From Lepturacanthus savala (taxonomy: Eukaryota > Chordata > Actinopteri > Scombriformes > Trichiuridae), in NCBI GenBank assembly GCA_030544235.1, contig CM060464.1, forward strand, positions 30,592,152 through 30,656,151: a DNA stretch of 64,000 nucleotides. The letters run 5' to 3'. The translations under genes and the position numbers were made by a program. Below, in pieces: positions 28,241 through 38,335 of this stretch (its first letter is position 1; every line of letters starts with the position of its first letter). The notes beneath the pieces were generated by a model. That model was not told the DNA's origin and did not search any database. It saw only the letters and a program-made list of their open reading frames with translations.

Positions 28241-30114
28241 AATGTCATGCCAAGTTTTTCTGACATTTTACATGCGTCATGGTGCCCACTGGAATGGACA
28301 TGAAAAAATACTATGAAAAACATGAGATAGACAAAAAATGTTGTTTTTTTTTTTACTGTTTTTATGTTGGAAAGGAGTCAGAATCAGTTAAAAGTCAGTT
28401 TTTTTGTCCAGCCAAAAAAATGCGGGTCTGAAGGGGTTAAAGGAGATACAAAACCTGGAAGATGAGGGTCTAATGTCACCAGAGCTGCGAAAGCACATGG
28501 AACAAGAGCACATGCCAGCGATGTGTGTCTTAGCTTCCAGTATTTCCCTTGCAAGCAAAGAAGAGGGTCCTCCATGACGGTGTTATGGAGTGCTTATCCG
28601 CAGGTCATAGCTGAGAGAAATATTAGAGTTCTCCATGAGAGAAGCACCAGCTTCACAGAGGACAAAGACTGAGATGATGAGGATATGCCCACTGCTGTTA
28701 AGAAGAGTCATAAGGATGAGTAATCTGTCATGCTGGTAAGGAGGATATTATACCAGAGAGACTCTCATTATCCATGAACAAAAAAAGATATTGTAATCAT
28801 GTTATAATCAACCAATGTAACCACACGATAGATTTATTCACATATCAATATTAGATATGTTGTGTAACTGAAACCAGAGTCATACCCAACTTAGTATAAG
28901 AAGAATACAAATTTGATGTGATATGTGATGTTTTATGATATTCTGCAATATTCTGTGAACCTTAAGTTCGTATATGATAACCAGAATCAAATCAAGACTG
29001 TAATCTGTTATTATTAGTGTATTAACCCAAGAATCTAACTCTTCAAACAGATCATTGATGATGAAAATGCAATGATTCAAGAAAACTATGATAATTCATA
29101 AATATGTATTTGAAGTAGCTTAGATGAGACATAGTGTTGATTGTATGACTTTGAGTTGAGTTCAAAATGTGCAAAATCAAACAAATTGTAATGAAACGTA
29201 ACTTAAAGGTGATTTAGTGAAACGTTTACTATGTTGTGTCAGTAGAAATGATTTGAATGAGAAATGAACACCGGTCCCTAGTTCAACAACTTTAATAATG
29301 CTAAGTGTCATGACTATGAAAGTCCCGAGGAAGGGAATGTAGTGGAAAATTACTACTTTAATTAAGAAGTGGAAAAGCACTGCTGTATAAACTCTAGTTG
29401 TGTGTTTGGAGTGTATAGACGTCAAAGAACAGATGCTTTTATTGCAAATGTTGAAGCGAAGGTGAGAGAAAGAAGATAAACAGCCAAAGCACACATTTCC
29501 CCTTAAATAACATTAATATATTCCAGACTGTATGTAGTACTGTATGTATTTTTATTTTTTTTTACCTGGTCCTAATACTTCTTCAGACAACCAGGATGTA
29601 GCGTGTATGTTTGTAGCTCACTGATATAAAGAGAAAATGCTTTTATTGCAAATATTGATGCAGAAGCGTCAGAGTGCGCGCCAGCCTAAGGCGTAGGGGT
29701 CTTGACACTGTGGCTACGTACGTAGAAGTATAAACCAGGCTTAAGATGTGTACTGAGGAGATGAACTCCTCAAGAGTGTCTGTACTCGCTGCAATTGTGT
29801 CAAGGTCACCAGTTTGATCAGGGAGCAGCGAAGACTAAAGCCTAGTTCATAGGTTTTCAAAGTGGGGGCCGCGGCCCCCTGGGGGGCCGTGAGGGGGCGA
29901 TAAGAGGGCCATGGCAAATGAGAGGGAAAAGTAGCAAACCGAAAAAAAAAAATTGAATAAATAACACCAAGAATATTCCCATTTGTTTTAAAAACTGCAT
30001 TATAATAATCTACCGCAGATCTTAACATTACTACTATTACCGTTATTATTTTTTATTATCTATCATCATTCTAATAATTGGCTGGTATAGAACACATCCG
30101 CGTCCATCTTAAGC

Positions 30115-31197
30115 CAGTGGTTCCCAAACTTTTTTAGCCGCGCACCCCCATCTATATCGAAACCTGGTTGACGCACCCCCTATTTCCCACACCTTCCAAA
30201 AAACACAACTAAAAACTAACAAAAAGCAGCATGTTTAATTCAACCAGAACACATCATCTAATGATCACATTAACAAAAGAGAATTTGAATTAATTTGAAA
30301 TGTACCAAAGTTTTAAAATAATGCAACACATTAAAATTGACAGGCGATCTCACAGGAGATGACAGGCTTAGCAGTCCTCATTGTTGAGCTGAACATCAGG
30401 AGTTTTTAATGATATATTAGTTCAACTTTTATATAAACATCTCACAGTCGTCCGTCATTTTCTCTGCTGCCATTTCTCAGCTCAGTAACAGTATAATGTC
30501 TCTAACTCTTTGCTTTACATGCTGGTGTATTGCACCGCTCGCTGAGTCGTGTGCTACTGATAAATAACAAACAAACATCATCAACAGCGACTTCACACGC
30601 AAGACTTCAACGTCCTTTTTTCCTTCAACATGATCAATAACATTGTGGAGTCGCCGCAAATCTGTGGAGATGTGAGCGTGACTCCAGTGACTGGACTCGA
30701 CTGCGTGTCGCCTGATGCAGGAATAACGACGCACCAAAAAAAAAAATAAAGTGGTAAACTAGCATGTCTAAGCAGAGAGAAGTTGTATAACAGGATGTTG
30801 AATATCCATCTAATGACAAATAAAATGTTTATTTAGACTCTTTATTGTGTCGAAAATCCCACTTTGAAAAAACTTTATTAAAAACACTACAGACCGCCAT
30901 CACGTTTTTTATCTTGCGCACCAGGGGTGCGCGAGCAGCCACTCGGGCTAGTGGTTATTAAAGCTGCTTGGCGCAGTAGGGCTATGTTAAATTTAATGGA
31001 TTAAAGGTGGAATACAAATGTAATTGTTACTTCATATGCAATAAATTAATTTTTCATTTAAATGGTTTATTTATTTTTAATTTTGTCACAGAGTAGTCTA
31101 TTGGCACGGTGCCTGCACACTTTTCATCTCGGGGAGCCTTAGCTGGAATCTACTGGTCTATGGGGAGCCTTATCATGGTAAAGTTTGAGAACCCCTG
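30115..31197. mobile_element. hAT-like element with CAGTGGTTCCCAAACTT ends
   Basis: The left end CAGTGGTTCCCAAACTTT (30115) is the inverted counterpart of AAAGTTTGAGAACCCCTG (ending 31197), with two mismatches over the first 17 bp. This is a common terminus for hAT-like elements. I do not see a clean 8-bp target duplication. The interior includes the repeat shared with 179-460. Confidence 0.6.
30654..30925 (+). repeat. Dispersed repeat shared with 179-460
   Basis: This is the internal part of the hAT-like element; see the 179-460 copy. The copies differ by scattered substitutions and by the length of an A-rich stretch. Confidence 0.85.
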
Positions 31198-31407
31198 GCC
31201 TAGTTTATACTATTACGTACGTAGCTACACCGTTGACTCGACGCAGACCTTGTGCATTTTAAGTTCTACTTAGAGGGAACACGTTGGTCTGCGGAATCAA
31301 TGTTTCCTCTTCACAGTGGAAACTGTACGCCAGACAAAAAAGACAAAACAAAAGAAAAAACAGGCAAAAAATACATACACACATAACCATCTCATCTCAT
31401 CTTCTCA

Positions 31408-31704
31408 TCTCCTATACCTGCTTATTCCTCATTAGGGTCACAGGGGTCTGCTGGAGCCAATCCCAGCACATTACGGCGAGAGGCAGGGATACACCCCAGA
31501 TGGTCGCCAGCCAATCATGGGGCACACACACCATTCACTCACACATTCACACCTACGGGCAATTTGGAATCGCCAATTAATCCCAGCATGTTTTTTGACT
31601 GTGGGAGGAAGCCGGAGTCCCAGACCCAGGACCAAGGAGGTCTTGAACGTGCGACCTTCTTGCTGTGAGGCAACAGCGCTAACCCCTGCACCACCGTGTC
31701 GCCC
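31408..31704 (+). repeat. Common teleost interspersed repeat, copy 2 (internal deletion)
   Basis: This is the same repeat as at 16377. About 58 bp between GCCGGAGT and CCCAGACCCAGG is missing. It is inserted between AAAAGAAAAAACAGGCA (about 31353-31369) and the inverted TGCCTGTTTTTTTTCTTTT (about 31737-31755). Confidence 0.85.
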
Positions 31705-32810
31705 CACACCCAAACAAAGAACGCATTATTTCTTTTGCCTGTTTTTTTTCTTTTGTTCATTCTTGTACCGGAATTCAGCGTGTTTGTGGTCCCCAGGTGG
31801 TCCACGAAGCACCTGTTAGCGTTTCTGAAATCCCTGTATAAGCTATGATCAATATCATTAGAAGCCTAGGTTTATTGGTGCTTTTCCCCGCATAATGCGC
31901 GAGACTGTTTTCGCTTTTCATCGCTAGGCAACGGTTACCTCACAAACTTAGAGCTACGTGAAAAACAAGCAAGCAAAAACCAGCACATAATTACTGTACT
32001 CATGTTTGTAGTATTTTTTTCATTAGTTGTGTTATCTTAATTTAACCAAACCATACAGAAATGTTGTGAAAAGCTGTTTGCCCCATAACGGATTTTTTGA
32101 TCTCTTGTTTTTGTTTATGAACAAGAGATAAAGAAATTAAAAAGTAGAATGAAATAAAATTTTTATTAACATAGAAAAGAAAAAAGTGCAAGGTTAGACA
32201 TAGAGTTGTAAACAGTTATATAGAGTTATGAGGATGAGAATCATATATCATGTATGGCTTGATTAATACAATATTTTAAACCTAAAAACAAGGTGATTAA
32301 TTTATTTTTTTGCGACTATATACAGTGCTTTTTTTTATTTATGAAGTGATAAAAAGAGATTCACAAATTCCCTTCTGTAAAAAAACAAAAACCTGGATCT
32401 ATTGTGTCAACAAAATTAACAAAAAATATTTTCCAATGATCATATTTCACATAACGAAATATATGCAATTAGTACACTTTTAATGATATGATGCCTGATT
32501 TGTGATTTTGATTTATTTACCACCATGAGTTGTAAAATTAATAGAAAATTGTATTATTTTATTATTATCCTTCTGACGCAATCAGCAAACACATTGTACC
32601 ATTAGAACACCAGAGTGATAGTTCCTGGAAATGGGCCTCTATACACCTGGGTAGATATTGATGCACCAAAAAACAGATATTTGCAGCTAGAATATTATAA
32701 TTGAAGTGACCCCAAAAAAAGAAAATATAAAACAAAACAAGGAGGCTCGTGCTGTACTTGAAGGTGGGTATGTTGTTCAAATAAAAAAATAAAAACTTAT
32801 ATTATAACTT

Positions 32811-32999
32811 AGCTACTGGCTGCTAATTATGAGATGGAAGAAAAGATAACTCAGTCTAGATGCGGTCTGGAGATTCCGTTTAGCAGTGGCCCAGATTAGC
32901 ATTTAATCAATGTTTTGTTAACTCCAAACCCATATTTCCTTGACAACAAAAAAAGAGAAGCGTTAATTCACCAGTTGGTGTCATATGTTGGCTCAGGTT
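32811..32999 (+). repeat. Direct repeat, left copy, flanking piggyBac remnant 2
   Basis: About 190 bp starting AGCTACTGGCTGC and ending ATGTTGGCTCAGGTT recurs at 33568-33759 with a few substitutions and small indels. Confidence 0.88.
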
Positions 33000-33084
33000 C
33001 ATTTTGAAGTTATTTTTATTCAATCCATGCTGTTTCTGAAGTCAGAGACCAGATTATTTATTTAGTGTGAAGTCGCTCCGTATC

Positions 33085-33540
33085 ACCTAACTTTGTAAAA
33101 CACGTCCTGAACGTGTCCCTATCATGCGTATTACGTCAAACACCAGGCCTCGTGACAGGTTCTTCCAGCTCCGGTCACATTTGCATTTAGTCAACAATTT
33201 GAAGAAGCCAGCTGAGAATAATGACGTGTTTTTCAAGGTACATCCTCTCTATGATGCCATACGCAGGAGATGCTTGGAGCTTCCACTAGAGGAGAACCTT
33301 TGTATCGATGAACAGATGGTTCCTTTTCGTGGAACTTTGTCTGTCAAGCAATTCATCAAAGGCAAGCCACACCCATGGGGTGTGAAAATATACTTCACAA
33401 GAGGTATCACAAGAGCACAGGAAGCAGCTAGGACTTGGAGCTGGAGGTGTACCATCTTATCCAGCGAATCACCGAAGCCAACCACAAGTTGTATTTTGAC
33501 ACATTATCACAGTATTATTTCACAACATACAATCTAGCTG
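33085..33540 (+). pseudogene. piggyBac-type (PGBD) transposase remnant 2
   Basis: This is the same transposase segment as at 27.6 kb, here open for 137 codons (33124-33537). It runs from RDRFFQLRSHLHLV through ENLCIDEQMVPFRG to KGKPHPWGVKI and then shifts frame. The stop seen at the PLE position in copy 1 is a sense codon here. It is only a fragment of the catalytic core and is flanked by the direct repeats at 32811 and 33568. Confidence 0.8.
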
Positions 33541-33567
33541 CTGTTTATAACTTATGTTATGAACAGC

Positions 33568-33759
33568 AGCTACTGGCTGCTAATTATGAGACGGAAGAAA
33601 AGATAACTCAGTCTAGATGTGGTCTGGAGATTCTGTTTAGCAGTGGGAGGGATTAGCATTTAATCAATGTTTTGTTAACTCCAAACCCATATTTCCTTGA
33701 CAACAAAAAAGAGAAGTGTTGTTAATTGACCAGTTGGTGTCATATGTTGGCTCAGGTTT
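33568..33759 (+). repeat. Direct repeat, right copy, flanking piggyBac remnant 2
   Basis: This is the partner of 32811-32999. It is immediately preceded by a 16-bp-arm hairpin with a 4-nt loop at 33536-33571 (AGCTGCTGTTTATAAC, one mismatch), whose right arm overlaps the first bases of the repeat. Confidence 0.88.
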
Positions 33760-34133
33760 ATTCTATACCATCAGTAGAGGTTTTTAGCTACTTTATGGAC
33801 CTAAAATGTTGCCATTTTTTGTGAATTTAACTCATAAGAAGTTAAGAAATTGCACTGCAGAAGCAAAAAGCAACATATGAATATAGAACCAAAGTGCAAA
33901 ATGTAAAATTAATAATAATAATAAGTAGTAATAGTATTTATGAATAGTAGTATTAATACATGTTAATATGAGTTGTAGTTGTATTTGCACTATTTGCAAT
34001 AAAATAAAAAAAGTAAAATAGATAAAATGCACTTAGGTAAACTTAGATGGCATTCCGTGATATTCATTTCTTTAATTTTTGTGATAGAGATGGAGATATG
34101 ATGATGGTAATTTCATTCAGTGTTGTTGGAGAA

Positions 34134-34152
34134 CCCCCCCCCCCCCCCCCCC
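34134..34152. repeat. C19 homopolymer at the 5' edge of duplicated block 2
   Basis: Nineteen C followed by ACCCACCC. It lies 16 bp before the block-2 homology begins. Confidence 0.9.
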
Positions 34153-34168
34153 ACCCACCCATGGCCAG

Positions 34169-34271
34169 TGACATCACTCTGACTATGACATCATTCTGGC
34201 TGTCACCTTAGAGATGGAACTGATGACATCATCACATTCTTTCTTTTCTTTGATCTTGAAAGTCTATAAAG
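34169..34271 (+). promoter_or_regulatory. Promoter of orphan gene copy 2: TGACATCA cluster and TATA box
   Basis: TGACATCA occurs at 34169-34176, 34186-34193 and 34224-34231, with TATAAAG at 34265-34271. The position equivalent to the ATTGCATCA element of copy 1 reads ATGACATCA, so the composite element is replaced by another CRE-like site. The block is abutted upstream by a run of 19 C (34134-34152). Confidence 0.5.
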
Positions 34272-34388
34272 CAACCTTGAACTCCAGTTGAGTTTCGGAC
34301 TTGAGGCAGCGACTGAATCTACGAACACGTTGAGGACCAGAGACGATCAAACCTGCAGCTTCACTTCAACGGATACTCTACTGTAGAC

Positions 34389-34991
34389 ATGCTGGGCAAC
34401 CTTTACAGACGAGTTGTAGGTAACGTGAGTTCTGGTCTCGGACTTCGGACGAGTCCGAACCCGGTGCCATCACAGCTCCTGGAGTGGGCAGCAGAGTCCA
34501 ACAGAAGGACTAAGACCCAGGACCAGAACTCACCAGCAGCGTTCCAGGGAATGTCCAAGAACCAGCTGGTCTCAGCTCTGCAGCAGCTGCAGCAGCAGCT
34601 CCAGGAGGACCATAGACCTGGAGACTCGGACCCTGCACGGATGGAGGACCAAAGAACCAGGGACCAACCGACCTCCATCTCCAGGACGACGGCAGGAATC
34701 ACGTCGATCTTCTCGGCGGCCGGAGGAGCGGTCGCATCCACGGCAGCGAGGATCACAGCTGCAGCCAGGACCCATGTGGTCCCCAGGGCCCGAGCAGGAC
34801 TCTGGACTGTAACGTCCGTCCTCGCTGATGAGGCCAGGAGCGGCGCTGTACAGGTTTGGAGTTGGACCCGGGGAGGAGTCAAGACCTTCGCCCTGGTGGT
34901 AACCAGCCTGGTAGCGGCTCGCTGGTTTGTTCGAAACTTTGTTTCGTTCATTCTGGAGGAGCCGCTGGTTGTAATTTATATTTCAGCCTAA
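34389..34991 (+). CDS. Unrecognised intronless 200-aa protein, copy 2
   Basis: This is the second copy of the gene at 24391, 9,998 bp downstream in the same orientation. The 200-residue product is identical except Asn instead of Asp at residue 47 (a G-to-A change). TATA box, 5' leader, ORF and long 3' region are all duplicated. The 5' leader lacks 5 bp (one TTCAC unit) compared with copy 1 and has one substitution. The same features apply: Gln-rich coiled-coil candidate, Ala-rich middle and hydrophobic C-terminus. Because the copies are almost identical at the DNA level, conservation of the ORF between them says little about selection. A 182-aa open frame on the opposite strand is a shadow of the GC-rich ORF. 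Confidence 0.68.
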   Translation: MLGNLYRRVVGNVSSGLGLRTSPNPVPSQLLEWAAESNRRTKTQDQNSPAAFQGMSKNQLVSALQQLQQQLQEDHRPGDSDPARMEDQRTRDQPTSISRTTAGITSIFSAAGGAVASTAARITAAARTHVVPRARAGLWTVTSVLADEARSGAVQVWSWTRGGVKTFALVVTSLVAARWFVRNFVSFILEEPLVVIYISA

Positions 34992-36744
34992 AACAGGTTT
35001 CACTTTCAGTCTGTTTAAAAAACTCTGACTCGGCTTGTTGAAGACCCGTTGAGTCTTTGTCATGTTTGAGGGTTGATTGTTAACGGTTTATTATTTTCAG
35101 ATTATTTTTTGGTTTGTTTCTTCAGTCCCATTGACACTGTTAATTTAATTCATGAAATTGATAAATTTACCTGTAATAGGGTTAATTTATCAATTTTGTT
35201 AATTGACATGATGGGAATGAAGGAACAAACAAATCTGAAACATTAAACCATAACAAAGTTTTACCCTCTGACATAAAGATTGATGAGTCTTTAACAGGTT
35301 TCCTGAGTTTTCTAAATAGACTGAAAGGCCTGTTTTCATTTCTTTTGTATTATATCGTAAATACTGTCTATACCTAACCTCTAACTAAACTTCTTTTTCA
35401 GCAAAATCACAGACACAATTCTTCAAAACAAAACCAAGGAGGATCAAGAAGTCTGGATTTTAATCTTTAAATTCTTTTCCTTTCTTTTCTTTTCTAGACA
35501 GGATTCAGTCCCTCAGTCCTAAAACTCTGAGTCTGTGGGTTTTCCTCCGATCTCCGGTTTTGTCCCACATTCTCAAAACAATTCTCCAATCGGTTTGTGA
35601 AGGCTAGTCGTGCTGCTGTGGAGCTGCTGCCTGCAGCTTTTATAGCTCAACACAGTACGTAGAACCAGGTGTTGAAGTTAAAAGCTGCAGGCGGCATCTC
35701 TGCTGCTGCACAGCCAGTCTCCACTGGTCTAAACTGGCCCCGAACACTTGATCGGTTCGCATTTCACAACTTTATTCTTTTCCCCATAGAAAGTGACCAG
35801 ACTTAATGCAGTACACCTCCACAACTACAGGGGTTTTCTGAATGATTTGGGGTTTAAAATAAAGCTGGCACTTGTGAGATAGTTGCAAAGGTAACAGAAT
35901 CAATTTAAAATGTGCCGTTTTAAGTACATTCAGATAGAATACAGCAAAAAGGTGAAATAATTAGCTCTGCTCCCCCAAAAACATCTATTTAGGTTGAAAA
36001 CCACCTGAAAATTATGGATTAGTAGCCCAATTAACCTATAGAGCAGTAAAGTCTTATAATCGATTGCCCAACATGTCAGCTTTACAAGGTGAATCAGACT
36101 AATTTTAGAGATATTATCAGCATATCAGCACACAAAGGTTTTACTTGATCGTAATCAAGTAAAGCAGAAGTACTATATATATATTTAGGGTTACAAAACA
36201 AAATAATCTATAATCTATTCTATATGAGTATAATTATAAATATACAATTGTAACATATTATTATACTATATATATAATTTATTTTATTAGTATATTATAT
36301 TTATAATGTGACCCTAGTGAAAAATAAGCAAAGAAAGAGAATGACTGACTAATATAATATTATATATGGAAAAAAAACTCAACTCCCAATCAACTCAAAT
36401 ATATAAGCTATATATAAAAAATAGAAATAGAAAAAAATAGTTCAATATCCTTATCCAGTGTTTAACACGGACGAAGTAGCATGGTGTGTTGCCCTGTGCC
36501 GTTTGGACAGAGTGAAAACAAAGACACATTACTGTGAACCGTAGAGACTGATAATGAATAAATAGTGATCATTTTCACATCAGACCCACACCACATAGTG
36601 TCTTGAATCGTTCAGCAGCAAAGCTGTGGAGTTAATTTATTTACTTTACTACTAGCGTGTCAAACAAAAGTCATATAATCGAGTTAAAACACTATTTGAC
36701 ATTTTTCATTACATTACTATGATTAGGAGTGGAGCACGAGCCAG

Positions 36745-36880
36745 ATATATCCAGAGGTGTCAAAAGTATTCACATTCATTACTCAGGTAAAAGTATAGAT
36801 ACTAGGTTTTCAAAAGACTTTTGTAAAAGTTGAAGTATCAACTCCAGCTGTTGCAGTTGCACTGTGGGATCAAGATCATT
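36745..36880 (+). repeat. Interspersed fish repeat fragment (GTCAAAAGTATTCACATTC type)
   Basis: GTCAAAAGTATTCACATTCA, GTAAAAGTATAGATACTAGG and GTAAAAGTTGAAGTATCAAC are a phrase I know from many teleost genomes, probably a non-autonomous DNA element. No copy was found elsewhere in the window. Confidence 0.5.
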
Positions 36881-37442
36881 AGTTCTGATTTAAGTGTCAG
36901 TATTGTCTGTCATCGCTTTTAGATCCCGCTGAATTCCAGTGAATTCCAATGAGGATTGGACTATTGGATAAAATGAAGCGCAGAACATAAAACTGAGTAG
37001 GTCAAGCATAAAAGAATCAGTACAGAGTTACCAATAGGCCTGCGTGGCCTGTGTGTATATTGTATGCGTATATGTGTGCATGTGTGCTGGTGTGTGTTTC
37101 CTATTCAACAATAAAAATAAAACAAAAATGATTTCTGATTCATTGGTTATTTTAATAAGGGTAATAATTATAACAATATTTTTTATTATTAATAATATCA
37201 GTATTATTGTTCTTATTTCTTGTTTTTAACTAGCTTTTAATGTAAAGTGACTTTGAGTTTTATTATTTCTTGTTTTTAACCAACCTTTACTGTAAAATGT
37301 CTGAGTTTTAAAAAGCTATATAATTTTTTTAAAAAACGACACATACACCGACAGTACAGGAACGACCCGTCCACTGAATGGCTTCCCCTTAAAGTCATTC
37401 AGTGGATTTGTTCAGAACCATTTCACGGGAAGCCGTTCACTA

Positions 37443-37473
37443 AATGGCTCAGACCTACGGGCAAGTAGTTCAG

Positions 37474-37544
<71 letters not shown>

Positions 37545-37578
37545 TACATACTACTATCCCTACGGGCAAGTAGTTCAG

Positions 37579-37645
<67 letters not shown>

Positions 37646-37655
37646 TACATATGGG
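37443..37655. repeat. Tandem duplication carrying two (TA)n tracts
   Basis: CCTACGGGCAAGTAGTTCAG, then (TA)n, then GAGAGAGAGATACATA occurs twice in a row, starting near 37454 and 37560. The TA tracts are about 55-60 bp each. Open frames over it are repeat artefacts. Confidence 0.9.
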
Positions 37656-38111
37656 TCAGTGACAAATAATGTTTGGCAAGATGAGAAGGTCAAAAAGAAT
37701 TTTAAAACAGTTTTAAGCAACATTCATCAGTTCTCTCAATATGTATGTATATGTGTGTACAATATGTATATCAATATTTTTTTTTTTCGGGCATGAAACT
37801 GAAAAACTTTACTAACTCATTAACCACAAAAAAAATCTTTCTGTGACATACGTCCATTATAATGGAGCTCCACTCCCTCTAGGTCTGCAACCAGACACAA
37901 TCGTTCATGTGTTCACACATATTACCTCCCCCACCCACCTTTGCACCCACATAAAAAAAAGTTCAGACTCAGGATTTTTTTTTGCTGTAATCCCTGTGAT
38001 CACACGACAAAACTGAAACAACAGAGCGAAATGTTTTAACTTGCTTTAACATTGTGTTGCGAAAACAGCTTAAGCGCAGCAGAGCAGAAGTACGATGACT
38101 CACTCATTCAT

Positions 38112-38335
38112 TCATTCATTTTATTCCTCATTAGGGTCTGATCTAATCCCAGTTTATTACAGGTGAGAGACAAGGATACACCCCAGATGGTCACCAGTCT
38201 ATTGTGGGGCACACACACCATTCACTCACACACAATTTAGTCTTCAATTAACCTTAGCATGTGTTTGGACTGTGGAACGCAGAGAACCTACGACCTTGAA
38301 CCAGCAACCTTCTTGCTGTGCCACCGTGTTGCCAG
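38112..38335 (+). repeat. Common teleost interspersed repeat, copy 3 (degraded)
   Basis: This is a diverged and shortened copy of the 16377 repeat. ATACACCCCAGATGGTC, GGGGCACACACACCATTCAC and CAACCTTCTTGCTGTG are still recognisable. Confidence 0.75.

Larger units (their letters stand above)
29711..31230. mobile_element. Outer inverted-repeat element (CTACGTACGTAG ends)
   Basis: TGGCTACGTACGTAGAAGTA at 29711-29730, followed by TAAACCAGGC, is mirrored by GCCTAGTTTATAC and TACGTACGTAGCTACA at 31198-31228. Ends of the form 'CTGGTTTATACTTCTACG' are typical of a non-autonomous fish DNA element. The interior is interrupted by at least one other element. Confidence 0.5.
34169..36047 (+). repeat. Duplicated block, copy 2
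   Basis: This is the direct-repeat partner of 24166-26050, separated from it by about 8.1 kb of transposon-rich DNA. The homology ends at GAGCAGT (36047); beyond that the two flanks are unrelated. Confidence 0.9.

Noticed and set aside
28431..28720. Possible protein remnant (phrases like CVLASSISLASKEEGPP) after the piggyBac remnant
   Set aside because: It is broken by stops and I cannot name a family with confidence.
37443..37655. CRISPR-like repeat-spacer pattern from the duplicated TA units
   Set aside because: There are only two units in a vertebrate AT-repeat context, with no regular spacers or associated genes.
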